Origin: Sphingobium sp. HWE2-09
GTDB lineage: Bacteria > Pseudomonadota > Alphaproteobacteria > Sphingomonadales > Sphingomonadaceae
Assembly: GCF_035989265.1 (NCBI RefSeq)
Contig: NZ_JAYKZX010000003.1
Span: 2,790,001-2,854,000 of the forward strand
Reading direction: 5' to 3'
Length of the DNA: 64,000 nucleotides
A model generated the notes under the pieces. That model did no database searches and was not told where the DNA came from. It saw only the letters and a list, made by a program, of their open reading frames with translations. Positions 43,521 through 53,710 of this stretch are shown here, one piece after another. Made by a program: the position numbers and the translations under genes. How positions within the stretch are numbered: the first letter of the stretch is position 1; each line of letters starts with the position of its first letter.

Positions 43521-44447
43521 TTAGATGCGCTCGCCCGACAGGCGCTGGCACAGCATATCAAGCTGGTCGAGATTGGAATAGCGCAGCGACAGCGTACCAC
43601 CGGCCGATCCGCCCTCATGCACGATATCGACCTTCAAACCCAATATGTCGGCCAGATGCTGTTCCAACGCGGCGATATCCGGGTCTTTGTCTCGTGCGCC
43701 GCTGTTTCGTTTCACTGTCGTCGCTTCGGCACCGGTCTTCACGCGGCGGACCAACTGTTCGGTGTCGCGAACGGACAGGCCTTTATCTTCCACCTGCCGG
43801 GCCAGCGCTTCGCAATCCGGCACGCCGATCAGCGCACGGGCATGACCCATGCTGATCTTGCTCTCCATCACCTGCTGCTGCACGCTTTGTGGCAGTTCCA
43901 GCAGGCGCATGAGATTGGCAACATGGCTGCGCGATTTGCCGACGATCCGGCCTAGCGCTTCCTGGCTATGGTGAAATTCGGCAATCAGCTTGCGATAGGC
44001 CTCGGCCTCTTCGATCGGGTTCAGATCCTCGCGCTGGATATTTTCGATCAGCGCGATTTCGAGCGTTTCCTGCTCGTCGAAATCGCGGACGATTGCCGGA
44101 ATACGGTGGAGCTGCGCCCGTTGCGCGGCGCGCCAGCGGCGTTCGCCCGCGATGATCTGAAACCCGCCGCCATGGGGGCGTACGATGATCGGTTGAATGA
44201 TGCCGCGCTTGGCGATGCTGTCGGCCAGTTCCTGCAACGCGCCGTCATCGAAATGACGGCGCGGCTGTTCAGGATGCGGCTGGATGAGCGAGACTTCGAT
44301 GCTCTGCACCGATTTGCCATTGGCGGGGATGGCGCTCGGTGCGACCGGTTCTTCGCGCGCGACGTCGCCCAGCAGGGCGGACAGCCCGCGGCCCAGGCCA
44401 TGAGGACGCTTGGCAATCTTGGGCTTGTCGGTCGTTTCGTCGCTCAA
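43521..44447 (-). CDS. parB: Chromosome partitioning protein ParB
   Basis: ParB binds parS, spreads as a CTP-dependent clamp and segregates origins with ParA; it also sets the MipZ gradient. The 308-residue protein begins with KRPHGLGRGLSALLGD, has the CTPase region IIVRPHGGGFQIIAGERRWRAAQ, IALIENIQREDLN, and the HTH EALGRIVGKSRSHVANLMRLL. The start is taken as TTG 44447, which overlaps the parA stop (TTGA); an ATG at 44621 would lie inside parA and adds no family sequence. parS sites lie 1-4 kb away. Confidence 0.93.
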   Translation of the reverse strand: MSDETTDKPKIAKRPHGLGRGLSALLGDVAREEPVAPSAIPANGKSVQSIEVSLIQPHPEQPRRHFDDGALQELADSIAKRGIIQPIIVRPHGGGFQIIAGERRWRAAQRAQLHRIPAIVRDFDEQETLEIALIENIQREDLNPIEEAEAYRKLIAEFHHSQEALGRIVGKSRSHVANLMRLLELPQSVQQQVMESKISMGHARALIGVPDCEALARQVEDKGLSVRDTEQLVRRVKTGAEATTVKRNSGARDKDPDIAALEQHLADILGLKVDIVHEGGSAGGTLSLRYSNLDQLDMLCQRLSGERI

Positions 44448-45226
44448 GCGGCAACCTCCTGTCGGGGCAGGCGCGCGATCAGTTCGCGCGCCAGACGCAT
44501 ATAGGCTTCCGACCCCGAACAGCGGAAGTCGTAGATCAGCGCCGGGACGCCATGGCTGGGCGCTTCGGACAAGCGCACATTGCGGGGGATGACGGTCGAA
44601 AAGACGAGATCGCCAAGGCACGCGCGTACATCGTCGGCGACCTGATCCGTCAGCCGATTGCGGCGATCATACATGGTGAGCGCCACGCCCATGATCGACA
44701 GGCCAGGATTGAAACGACCGCGAATACGCTCGACTGTTTGCAGCAGTTGCGACAAGCCTTCGAGCGCAAAAAATTCGCATTGCAGCGGGACCAAGAGATA
44801 TTGCGCGCCGACCATGGCGTTGATGGTCAACAGGCCCAGCGACGGCGGACAATCGATCAGGCAGATGTCCCATCGCCCCGGCTGAGCTTCGGCGAGCACC
44901 CGCTCCAGCCGATGGGTGCGCTGCTCGTAATCGATCAGCTCGATTTCGCAGCCCGATAGATCCTGCGTTGCGGGCACCAGGTCGAGCTTCGGCACGCGGG
45001 TGGCGATGATGGTATCGTCGAGCGCGCAATTGCCGACCAGCAGGTCGTAGCTGGATTGCGCGCGGTCGGCATGGCCAACGCCAAGGCCGGTGGAAGCATT
45101 GCCCTGCGGATCGAGATCGACCAGCAATACGCGCAATCCCGTGGCCGCTAAGCCGGTAGCGAGATTGATCGCGGTGGTGGTCTTGCCCACGCCGCCCTTC
45201 TGATTGGCGATGGCGATGCGGATCAT
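44444..45226 (-). CDS. parA: Chromosome partitioning ATPase ParA
   Basis: ParA is the Walker ATPase that pulls ParB-bound origins. The 260-residue product has the deviant P-loop NQKGGVGKTTTAINLA at residues 8-23, VDLDPQGNASTGLG, and DICLIDCPPSLGLLTINAM. It overlaps rsmG upstream and parB downstream by four bases each. This gene order (mnmG-rsmG-parA-parB) is the conserved chromosomal locus. Confidence 0.96.
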   Translation of the reverse strand: MIRIAIANQKGGVGKTTTAINLATGLAATGLRVLLVDLDPQGNASTGLGVGHADRAQSSYDLLVGNCALDDTIIATRVPKLDLVPATQDLSGCEIELIDYEQRTHRLERVLAEAQPGRWDICLIDCPPSLGLLTINAMVGAQYLLVPLQCEFFALEGLSQLLQTVERIRGRFNPGLSIMGVALTMYDRRNRLTDQVADDVRACLGDLVFSTVIPRNVRLSEAPSHGVPALIYDFRCSGSEAYMRLARELIARLPRQEVAA

Positions 45227-45867
45227 CCTCGGCCTTTCCTCTTGGCGACGGGTGCTACGGCATGGGCAACAATGATGGCGCTATCGGCGTCCGTCACGCT
45301 GGGTTCCACGTGAAACACACCTTGCCATGTCGAACGCGCCGCCTCCAGTTCATTTTGCGCATTTCGTCCCTTGGGCAGCACCCAGAGGCTTTTTTTGTCA
45401 GAAAGGTGCAGCGCCAATTCCAACAATTTGGGTAGCGGCGCATAGGCGCGTGCGCTGATGATGGCAGCGCTGGTCGGCGGCACCATTTCGACACGACCGC
45501 CGAAGACACGGGCATGGGTGAGACGTAGGTCGGCGATGACGTCCTCAAGGAAGTCGATCCGCTTACGTCGGGATTCCACCATCATCACCGGTCGATCCGA
45601 TAGGCAGGCGATTACAATGCCGGGCAGCCCTGCTCCCGATCCCAGGTCGAGCCATTCGCCTTCGCCAGCGCTTTTCGTGTGGAGGAGCAACTGCGCGGAA
45701 TCGACGATGTGGCGCGCCCAGATATGCGGCCGGGTCGATACCGCGATCAGATTTTGCTCGTCCATCGCGGATAGCAGGATGGCGACATAGCGTTCCAGCC
45801 GATCCCATGTTTCACGTGAAACATCGCATTGCGCCGTCAGCCAAGCGCGGGCTTCGTCTTCGGTCAC
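45223..45867 (-). CDS. rsmG: 16S rRNA (guanine(527)-N7)-methyltransferase RsmG
   Basis: RsmG (GidB) methylates G527 of 16S rRNA. The 214-residue product has the SAM motif [13 protein letters not shown] near residue 75 and the family N terminus with [21 protein letters not shown]. Two parS-like sites fall in it: the perfect one (encoding VSRET near residue 17) and a degenerate one (encoding FHVEP near the C terminus), so these residues may be set by ParB binding rather than by methyltransferase function. Confidence 0.94.
   Translation of the reverse strand: MTEDEARAWLTAQCDVSRETWDRLERYVAILLSAMDEQNLIAVSTRPHIWARHIVDSAQLLLHTKSAGEGEWLDLGSGAGLPGIVIACLSDRPVMMVESRRKRIDFLEDVIADLRLTHARVFGGRVEMVPPTSAAIISARAYAPLPKLLELALHLSDKKSLWVLPKGRNAQNELEAARSTWQGVFHVEPSVTDADSAIIVAHAVAPVAKRKGRG
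45302..45317. promoter_or_regulatory. parS-like site inside rsmG
   Basis: GGTTCCACGTGAAACA matches the parS consensus at fourteen of sixteen positions and keeps the CACGTG core. It lies about 500 bases from the perfect site. Confidence 0.65.
45808..45823. promoter_or_regulatory. parS: Perfect parS site inside rsmG
   Basis: TGTTTCACGTGAAACA is identical to the universal parS consensus. It is in the first codons of rsmG, next to the mnmG-rsmG junction, and within 1.5 kb of parA and parB. Confidence 0.92.
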
Positions 45868-47714
45868 GCGGCCACCCGGCGGATATGGACGAGAATGGCG
45901 GCCAGCGCGGCGGGGGTGATGCCGCGGATTCGCCCGGCAGCTGCCAGCGTATCCGGGCGGGCCGCGTCTAGCCGCTCGATCATTTCGGTCGACAGACCGC
46001 CGATGGTGCGGAAGTCAAAATCGGCGGGGATGACGACGCGCTCGTTGCGCCGCAGTTCAGCAATCTCGGCGTCTTGGCGTTGGAGATAGGGGGCGTAGTG
46101 TGCGTCCTCCAATATCTCGTCGCGCAGATCAGCGGGGGCTTCGCGCAACACGGGCACCAGGTTGCAGAGCAGCGCTTTGTCGACTTCGGGAAAACGTGCC
46201 CACTCGAACAGGATGCGGCGCGCTCCGTCCTGGCGAACAGTAGCGCCCGCGCGCGCCATTTCGCTGGCGGTCATCTGTGTATTCAGCGCGGTTTCGATCA
46301 CCGCCCGCTGGCTTTGGCGCTGAGCCAATCGTTCCGCTCGCGCCGGACCGATGACGCCATGGCTCAGGCCGATTGGTCCCAACCGGGTTTCGGCGTTATC
46401 GGCGCGCAGCCGCAATCGATATTCGGCGCGTGCGGTCAACATTCGATAAGGTTCGGTCACGCCCTGCAACACCAGATCGTCGATCATGACGCCGATATAG
46501 CTGCTGGCGCGATCCAGAACCATGGGCGTTTCCCCACGCGCACGGGCGGCGGCGTTGACGCCGGCAACCAGTCCCTGGGCTGCAGCCTCTTCATAGCCGG
46601 TCGTGCCATTGATCTGGCCCGCGCAGAACAGGCCGGGGAGTTGCCGCACCTCCAATGTGGTGTCGAGCGCGCGCGGATCGATATGATCATATTCAACCGC
46701 ATAGCCCGGCACGGCGATCTCGACCTGCTCCAGTCCCGGCATCGACCGGACCATGGCGATCTGAACATCGGTGGGGAGAGAGGTGCTGATGCCATTGGGA
46801 TAGACGAGCGGATCGTCCAGCCCTTCAGGCTCCAGGAAAATCTGATGCCCATCGCGATCACCGAAGCGCAGCACCTTGTCCTCGATCGAAGGACAATAGC
46901 GCGGCCCCCGCCCCTCGATGGCACCACTGAACAAGGGGGAGCGATCCATGCCTTCGCGGATGATCGCATGCGTTGCGTCGTTGGTGCGCGTGATGGCGCA
47001 GGCGAGTTGCGGCAGGACGCGGCTGTCCGATAGCGGCGACATGGTCCAGCCTGCCGCATCAGACGGCTGGGTTTCCAGCCTGGCCCAATCGATGGTGCGG
47101 CCGTCCAGGCGGGGTGGCGTGCCGGTCTTCAGCCGGGCGATCGGCAGGTCGAGGGAGCGGAGTTGGACGCCCAGTGCGCTGGCGGCGCGTTCGCCGATCC
47201 GGCCACCAGTTTCGCGCTCGTCGCCGCGAAACAATTTCCCGCCCAGGAAGGTGCCGGTAGCCAGCACGACCGCGGCGGCGGTAAGCGCGCGGCCGTCCGC
47301 CAAAGCTATGCCAGTGACCGCGTCATTGCCGATCAGCAATGCAACGGCATCGCCCTCGACAATCTCAAGCTCGGCTTGCGCGTCGAGCATCTGGTGGATG
47401 GCGGCGCGATAGCGTTGGCGATCAGCCTGCACGCGTGGTCCCTGCACGGCGGCGCCCTTGCTGCTGTTGAGCATCCGATAATGGATCGCGGCGGCGTCGG
47501 CGGCGCGCGCGATCAGGCCGTCCAGCGCATCGACTTCGCGGACCAGGTGGCCCTTGCCCAATCCGCCAATCGCCGGATTGCAGGACATGGCGCCAACGGT
47601 CGCACGTTCGAATGTCAGCAGCGCGACGGACACGCCCTTGCGCGCTGCCGCGGCGGCCGCTTCGCAACCTGCATGGCCGCCACCGACCACGATCACATCA
47701 TAGCTTGTTCGCAT
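45864..47714 (-). CDS. mnmG: tRNA uridine-5-carboxymethylaminomethyl modification enzyme MnmG
   Basis: MnmG (GidA) works with MnmE to modify wobble uridine 34 of tRNAs, using FAD and folate. The 616-residue product has the FAD motif [14 protein letters not shown] at the N terminus, [23 protein letters not shown], and [21 protein letters not shown] in the middle, and the helical C-terminal domain. It overlaps rsmG by four bases. Its partner mnmE lies 60 bases upstream. Confidence 0.96.
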   Translation of the reverse strand: MRTSYDVIVVGGGHAGCEAAAAAARKGVSVALLTFERATVGAMSCNPAIGGLGKGHLVREVDALDGLIARAADAAAIHYRMLNSSKGAAVQGPRVQADRQRYRAAIHQMLDAQAELEIVEGDAVALLIGNDAVTGIALADGRALTAAAVVLATGTFLGGKLFRGDERETGGRIGERAASALGVQLRSLDLPIARLKTGTPPRLDGRTIDWARLETQPSDAAGWTMSPLSDSRVLPQLACAITRTNDATHAIIREGMDRSPLFSGAIEGRGPRYCPSIEDKVLRFGDRDGHQIFLEPEGLDDPLVYPNGISTSLPTDVQIAMVRSMPGLEQVEIAVPGYAVEYDHIDPRALDTTLEVRQLPGLFCAGQINGTTGYEEAAAQGLVAGVNAAARARGETPMVLDRASSYIGVMIDDLVLQGVTEPYRMLTARAEYRLRLRADNAETRLGPIGLSHGVIGPARAERLAQRQSQRAVIETALNTQMTASEMARAGATVRQDGARRILFEWARFPEVDKALLCNLVPVLREAPADLRDEILEDAHYAPYLQRQDAEIAELRRNERVVIPADFDFRTIGGLSTEMIERLDAARPDTLAAAGRIRGITPAALAAILVHIRRVAA

Positions 47715-47753
47715 GGCCTGCCCTTATCAGAGTCAGGGGGGCCGGGTCAAAAG

Positions 47754-47769
47754 CGTTCCACGTGGAACA
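47754..47769. promoter_or_regulatory. Degenerate parS-like site between mnmE and mnmG
   Basis: CGTTCCACGTGGAACA contains the 14-bp palindrome GTTCCACGTGGAAC with the CACGTG core; three of sixteen positions differ from the consensus. It lies in the 59-base gap between mnmE and mnmG, where no coding constraint explains it. Confidence 0.6.
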
Positions 47770-47773
47770 GAGT

Positions 47774-49066
47774 CTATTTGCCGATACAGAAACCGGAAAA
47801 AAGACGATCTAGCATATTTTCCGTCCCAGCCTGGCCGGTCAGGGCATCGATCGTGCGGCGCGCCTGGCGAAGGTCTTCGGCGATAACGAGCAGGTCATGG
47901 CTGGCAGCGGCGGCGGTGAGATGGTCGTGCAATTGTCTCACTCCCTGTCGCTGTCGTGCATGTAGGGCATAGTCACCAGCCCTTGGGAGCAACGCAGCGG
48001 CGCGGTGTTGCAACGTTTCGACCAAAGCGTTCATACCCTCACCGCTCTGGGCGGACAGGCGCAGGCCGGGGCGCTCACTATTACCGCGATCGCACTGGGC
48101 GGCGATCAACATGGCGTCTTCGCACGGCATGTCCGCCGCATCGCCCAGCCACAGAATGATGTCGGCAGCGTCGAGCGCGGCGCGCGCGCGGTCGATGCCG
48201 ATCGCTTCGATGGCGTCGCGCGTTTCGCCACGCAGCCCGGCGGTATCGGTGAACAGGAAGGCGGTGCCACCGATCGCGGCGGGCACCTCTATCCGGTCGC
48301 GGGTCGTGCCGGCGATGTCGGACACAATCGCCGCCTCGCGCCCGACCAGCGCGTTGAGCAGCGTGGACTTGCCCGCATTGGGAGGACCGGCGAGCACCAC
48401 GCGGATGCCATCGCGCAACCGTTCGGCTGACGGCGCGGCAAGGATGGCGGCGACATCCTGGGCCAGGGCGAATATCCCCTCCCCGATCCGCATTTCGATC
48501 GCCGCTTCGGGGACGTCATCCTCGTCCGAAAAATCGAGCGCGGCTTCGGCCATTGCGGACAGGTCGAGCAGCATCCCACGCCAACCATCGATGCGGCGGG
48601 AAAAATGCCCCTCCGCCATCATCAGCGCGGCGCGGCGTTGCCCCTCGGTTTCGGCGGCGAGCAGATCGGACAGGCCTTCGACTGCGTTCAGGTCCATGCG
48701 GCCATGGGCGAAGGCGCGGCGGGTGAACTCGCCTGCTTCGGCGCGACGCAGGCCCGGCATTGCGGCCAGCGCCTCCTCAACCGCGGCGATGACCGCACGG
48801 CCGCCATGGCAATGGAATTCCGCCATATCCTCCCCGGTGACGGTGGCCGGGCCGGGCAGCCATAAGAGCAGTGCACGATCCAACGGCGCATTGTCGCGCG
48901 GGTCTTTCAGCAGAGCAAGGCTGGCGGTGCGGGGCGGCGGCAGTCGGCGCGCCAGGGCTTGCAGCGCCGATCCCGCCGCTGGGCCACTGACCCGGATGAC
49001 GGCAATCCCCGCCGGTGGCGCACCACTGGACAGGGCGAATATCGTATCGCCTTCGCGGTCGGGCAC
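47774..49066 (-). CDS. mnmE: tRNA modification GTPase MnmE
   Basis: MnmE is the GTPase partner of MnmG in wobble-uridine modification. The 430-residue product has an N-terminal folate-binding domain (IFALSSGAPPAGIAVIRVSG, EFHCHGG), a helical middle part, the G domain with P-loop GPPNAGKSTLLN near residue 232 and DTAGLR, and the conserved C-terminal FSGFCIGK with the active cysteine. The GTG start at 49066 is four bases from the DUF6489 stop. Confidence 0.95.
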   Translation of the reverse strand: MPDREGDTIFALSSGAPPAGIAVIRVSGPAAGSALQALARRLPPPRTASLALLKDPRDNAPLDRALLLWLPGPATVTGEDMAEFHCHGGRAVIAAVEEALAAMPGLRRAEAGEFTRRAFAHGRMDLNAVEGLSDLLAAETEGQRRAALMMAEGHFSRRIDGWRGMLLDLSAMAEAALDFSDEDDVPEAAIEMRIGEGIFALAQDVAAILAAPSAERLRDGIRVVLAGPPNAGKSTLLNALVGREAAIVSDIAGTTRDRIEVPAAIGGTAFLFTDTAGLRGETRDAIEAIGIDRARAALDAADIILWLGDAADMPCEDAMLIAAQCDRGNSERPGLRLSAQSGEGMNALVETLQHRAAALLPRAGDYALHARQRQGVRQLHDHLTAAAASHDLLVIAEDLRQARRTIDALTGQAGTENMLDRLFSGFCIGK

Positions 49067-49070
49067 AGGC

Positions 49071-49319
49071 TTATTTCTTGTCGCTGCCGCTCATGCCCGC
49101 CAGGCCCATGTTCATCATCTGCTGGAACAGGCGCATGCCTGCATCGCCCATGGGCGAGAAGCTTTTGAACAGGGTTTCCATCTGCTCGACATTGGCGACG
49201 CCATCGAAACCGTCGAGCATCGTCTTGATATATTTGTCATGAATGGGGGTCACGTCGGGCAGGCCCAGAAAGGCGCGCGCTTCGGCTGGGGTGCAGTCCA
49301 CATCTACGGTCACCTTCAT
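49071..49319 (-). CDS. DUF6489 family protein
   Basis: The 82-residue product (start MKVTVDVDCTPAEA at 49319) matches a small alphaproteobacterial family of unknown function found beside mnmE. It has VDCTPAEARAFLGLPDVTP at the start and a Met/Gly-rich end (QQMMNMGLAGM), which may be amphipathic; phasin-like character has been suggested for similar sequences, but I cannot confirm this. It is divergent from the dienelactone hydrolase gene. Confidence 0.78.
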   Translation of the reverse strand: MKVTVDVDCTPAEARAFLGLPDVTPIHDKYIKTMLDGFDGVANVEQMETLFKSFSPMGDAGMRLFQQMMNMGLAGMSGSDKK

Positions 49320-49482
49320 GTCGCTGCCCTTCCCTCTGGCCTTTCCTTCGGCCTGCCGATCGTTGCCGACCGTCATGCCGCAACTGGCCGCATCAACGCA
49401 AATTTTAAACGCGTCCTGTGGTTGCACGGCGGGGCCGATCGGCCAATATGCGCTGCATATTCCATAGGACAAGGATAGCGGC

Positions 49483-50184
49483 ATGGGCGACTTCACTCCG
49501 ATCAAGACGCTGGAAGGCGATGCGCAGTTCGACGCCTATGTGGCGAAGCCGGAAGAGGAGGCGAGCGCGGCGATCATCGTCATCCAGGAAATCTTTGGCG
49601 TGAATGAGGGCATCCGCGCCAAATGCGATAGCTGGGCCAAGGCCGGTTACCTCGCCTACGCGCCAGACCTGTTCTGGCGGATCGAACCGCATATCGAACT
49701 GGATGCCGATGTGCCGGAGCAGATGGAGGCCGCACTGGGCCTGATGCCCAAGTTCAACCAGGACCAGGGCATTCGCGATATCGAAGCGACGATCAAGGCG
49801 GCGCGCGCGGCGATGGGCGGCGATGGCAAGGTCGGCGTGGTTGGCTATTGTCTAGGCGGGCGATTGGCCTTCATGAGCGCCTGCCGCACAGATGGCGATG
49901 CCTTTGTCGGCTATTATGGCGTCGGCATCGATGGTCTGTTGGGTGAGCAACATGCGATCGGCAAGCCGGTGCTGCTGCACGTGCCGACCGCCGATCATTT
50001 CGTTTTGCCCGACGCGCAAAAGGCGATGCATGAAGGACTGGCAGACAATCGCCATGTCACGCTCTATGACTATGAAGGGTTGGACCATGGCTTTGCGGCT
50101 GAGCAGGGCCAGCGTCGCGACGAAGACGGCGCCGTGCTGGCCGATCGCCGCACTGCCGATTTCTTTGCCGAGCATCTCGCCTGA
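49483..50184 (+). CDS. Dienelactone hydrolase family protein
   Basis: The 233-residue alpha/beta hydrolase has IVIQEIFGVNEGIRAKCD (conserved Glu), the cysteine nucleophile in GVVGYCLGGRLAF near residue 122, an acid near 172 (ADHFVLPD), and a histidine in EGLDHGFA. This is the dienelactone hydrolase catalytic triad, normally part of aromatic ring degradation, but no such pathway lies beside it, so a general carboxylesterase role is possible. AAGGATAGC precedes the ATG. Its stop overlaps the next gene's start (TGATG). Confidence 0.9.
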   Translation: MGDFTPIKTLEGDAQFDAYVAKPEEEASAAIIVIQEIFGVNEGIRAKCDSWAKAGYLAYAPDLFWRIEPHIELDADVPEQMEAALGLMPKFNQDQGIRDIEATIKAARAAMGGDGKVGVVGYCLGGRLAFMSACRTDGDAFVGYYGVGIDGLLGEQHAIGKPVLLHVPTADHFVLPDAQKAMHEGLADNRHVTLYDYEGLDHGFAAEQGQRRDEDGAVLADRRTADFFAEHLA

Positions 50185-51151
50185 TGTCGGGCGCATGGCG
50201 GATGGTGGCCCGCAGCCATGGCGGGCCGGAGGTGATCGCGCGCGAGGATTTCGATCCGGGCGTGCCGGGTGAGGGCGAAATACTGATCGCGCAGGATGCG
50301 ATCGGCCTCAACTTCATCGACACCTATTATCGCACCGGACTTTATCCCGCCCCCCTCCCCACCCCCCTGGGGTCGGAAGGCGCGGGCCGGATCGCGGCGG
50401 TCGGCCTTGGCGTCACCGGCTTTGCAGTGGGCGATGCCGTGGGCTGCGCCAGCGGTCTGGGCTCTTATGCCACCCATCGGACCGTATCGGCCGATCGGGT
50501 CGTGCGCATTCCGGACGGCGTATCGACGCAGGACGCCGCCGCGATGATGCTTAAGGGCATGACTGCCTGCTATCTGGCGGAAGATATAGTGGCGTTGAAG
50601 CCGGGACAGGTCGCGCTGGTCCACGCAGCGGCGGGCGGGGTCGGTTCGGTCCTCGTCCCGTGGTTGCGCGACAAGGGTGTGATCGTGATCGCCCATTGCG
50701 GATCGGCGGAGAAAGCGGCGCTGGTCGATGCCGATCACAGCCTGCATGGGTCGTTCGACGATCTGGCGGCGACGGTGCGCAACTTGACCGGCGGTCAGGG
50801 CGTCGATGTGGTGTATGACGGCGTTGGCAAGGATAGCTGGGCCGCGTCGCTCGCCAGCCTCAAGCGGCGCGGGATGATGGTCAGCTATGGCAACGCATCC
50901 GGGGCGGTGCCGCCGGTGAGTTTGCTGGACTTGAGCCGGGGGGATCGCTCTATGTGACCCGGCCGACCCTGTTCGACTATATCGCAACGGCGGAAGAACT
51001 GGCGCATACCGCGGATCGGCTGTTCGACCGGATGCAGCGCGGCGTGGTGAAGGCAGTGATCGGCCAGCGGTTTGCACTGGCGGACGCGGCGCAGGCGCAT
51101 CGGGCGCTGGAGGCGCGGGAAACGACCGGTTCGACGGTTTTAGTGCCGTAG
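50184..51151 (+). pseudogene. NADPH:quinone oxidoreductase (zeta-crystallin type), broken by one missing base
   Basis: This medium-chain dehydrogenase without zinc would reduce quinones with NADPH. The first frame (from ATG 50184) reads NFIDTYYRTGLYP, GSEGAGRIAAVG, GMTACYL and the nucleotide motif HAAAGGVGSVL, and ends soon after LLDLSRG. The second frame resumes with YVTRPTLFDYIATAEEL and ends GSTVLVP. The span is 968 bases; one more G in the run at 50938-50943 (six G, seven needed) gives an intact 322-residue protein reading SRGGSLYVTRP. It is coupled to the dienelactone hydrolase gene. Confidence 0.85.
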
Positions 51152-51156
51152 CAACA

Positions 51157-51246
51157 CCCCTGTTCCCCGGCGAAAGCCGGGGTTCAGGGTTTTTTAGCGC
51201 AGCGGTTGGACGCTCTGGACCCCGGCTTTCGCCGGGGAACAAGGGG
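51157..51246. repeat. Intergenic palindromic repeat, family 2
   Basis: The left arm CCTGTTCCCCGGCGAAAGCC (and following GGGG) and the right arm GGCTTTCGCCGGGGAACA are inverted copies separated by about 38 bases. The sequence resembles the element at 63812 but not the TTCCCGCGC repeats. It starts just after the quinone oxidoreductase stop. Confidence 0.8.
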
Positions 51247-51290
51247 AATTTCGAGCCTTACTTAAAGCCAGCTCGAACGCATGCACAAAC

Positions 51291-51329
51291 AAAAAGGGGG
51301 CGGAACCACGCCGGTTCCGCCCCCTTTTT
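51291..51329. terminator. Bidirectional intrinsic terminator
   Basis: Perfect 16-base arms (51291-51306 and 51314-51329) begin with five A and end with five T, with a GGGGGCGGAAC stem and a 7-base loop. It works on both strands; on the minus strand it ends terC (stop at 51344). Confidence 0.9.
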
Positions 51330-51343
51330 GCGCGTACGACCAA

Positions 51344-52066
51344 TCAGCTAAACAGCGTCAGCACCCCGACATGCTGGTCCACGACACCTTCATAGATCAT
51401 CTTCACCGCAACATAAACGATGACGGCCAGGCCGATATAGGCAATCCAGCGGAAGCGTTCGATATATTTGGCGATGATGTTCGCGGCGATACCCATCAGT
51501 GCGACCGACAGGATCAGCCCGATGATGAGGATGCCGGGGTGATCCTTCGCGGCGCCCGCGACGGCCAGGACATTGTCCAGACTCATACTGACATCGGCGA
51601 CGGCCACGGCCCAGGCCGCGGCGGCGAAGCTCTTGGCGGGGCGCAGGCCCGATATGTCGTCGTCGCTGCTATCGCCGGGCGTTTCCGCGCCCCGCTTGGG
51701 ATGCAATTCGCGCCACATCTTGAAGCTGACCCACAACAGTAGAAGGCCGCCCGCCAGGATCAGGCCCACGACCTGCATCAACTGGCTGACCACCAGCGCA
51801 AAGCCGATCCGCAGCACCAGCGCGGCGATGATGCCGATCAGGATCACCTTTTTGCGCTGCGCGGCAGGCAGCCCTGCCGCCAACGCGCCAACGACGATCG
51901 CATTGTCGCCCGCCAGCAAGATGTCGATCATCAGTACCTGACCGAAGGCGGCAAGCGCACTGGGCGAAGTTATATTGCTGAAATCATTGATGATATGCTG
52001 CCAGATATCGGCAGGAGAGCCGAGGCCCGGAGCCGCGGAGGCGGCGGTGGCGATGAGGTCGATCAT
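51344..52066 (-). CDS. TerC family integral membrane protein
   Basis: The 240-residue product has about seven membrane segments with the two TerC motifs that hold acidic residues: MIDILLAGDNAIVVG and VADVSMSLDNVLAVAG. The family is linked to metal (often manganese) export or tellurium resistance. A charged loop (PKRGAETPGDSSDDD) separates the halves. I looked for a manganese riboswitch in its leader and saw none; a terminator separates it from rho. Confidence 0.9.
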   Translation of the reverse strand: MIDLIATAASAAPGLGSPADIWQHIINDFSNITSPSALAAFGQVLMIDILLAGDNAIVVGALAAGLPAAQRKKVILIGIIAALVLRIGFALVVSQLMQVVGLILAGGLLLLWVSFKMWRELHPKRGAETPGDSSDDDISGLRPAKSFAAAAWAVAVADVSMSLDNVLAVAGAAKDHPGILIIGLILSVALMGIAANIIAKYIERFRWIAYIGLAVIVYVAVKMIYEGVVDQHVGVLTLFS

Positions 52067-52104
52067 GGCGGCCTGCTAACGTCCCTGTCTGTAGGAAAGG
52101 AGAA

Positions 52105-52130
52105 AGCCGGACCATATACATGGCCCGGCT
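52105..52130 (-). terminator. Intrinsic terminator after rho
   Basis: On the minus strand AGCCGGGCCAT pairs with ATGGTCCGGCT (one G-U pair) around GTAT, followed by TTCTCCTTT. It lies between the rho stop and the terC start. Confidence 0.7.
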
Positions 52131-52186
52131 GTCGCGGCAAAATTTATGCTGGGCTGGTCCACGATCGGCAGGACCGCGGTCGCCCC

Positions 52187-53443
<1,257 letters not shown>

Positions 53444-53710
53444 TGCGAATCGGTCCGATGGCGAGAGGGTGAAATGGGTCGGAAAAGGGAAGGTTGGCGA
53501 ACCGGGCAGGACGCCGGTCGAGTCCCGTTCCGGATGGACGGGATGAATTGTCTGGCGTGTAGCGATCCGATGATGGGCAAGTCAAGATGCGAACAGAGGG
53601 CGCAGCAGCGGAAAAGCGGCTTTTTGCTGCCAATCCGCGCCCAATGGTGGCGCTGGCGCGACGATGGCCTTCCATGATAGGATCGATGCATAAAAGGAAA
53701 GGATGAGGAT

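Noticed and set aside
49976..49990. CACGTG core in the dienelactone hydrolase gene as a parS candidate
   Set aside because: The flanking bases do not match the parS arms, so only the six-base core is shared.
4898..50943. Phase variation as the cause of the five frameshifts
   Set aside because: The runs are two to six bases, too short for frequent slippage, and the genes are housekeeping types rather than surface antigens.
52067..52186. Possible manganese (yybP-ykoY) riboswitch before terC
   Set aside because: The conserved motifs of that riboswitch are not visible; the hairpin present is better read as the rho terminator.
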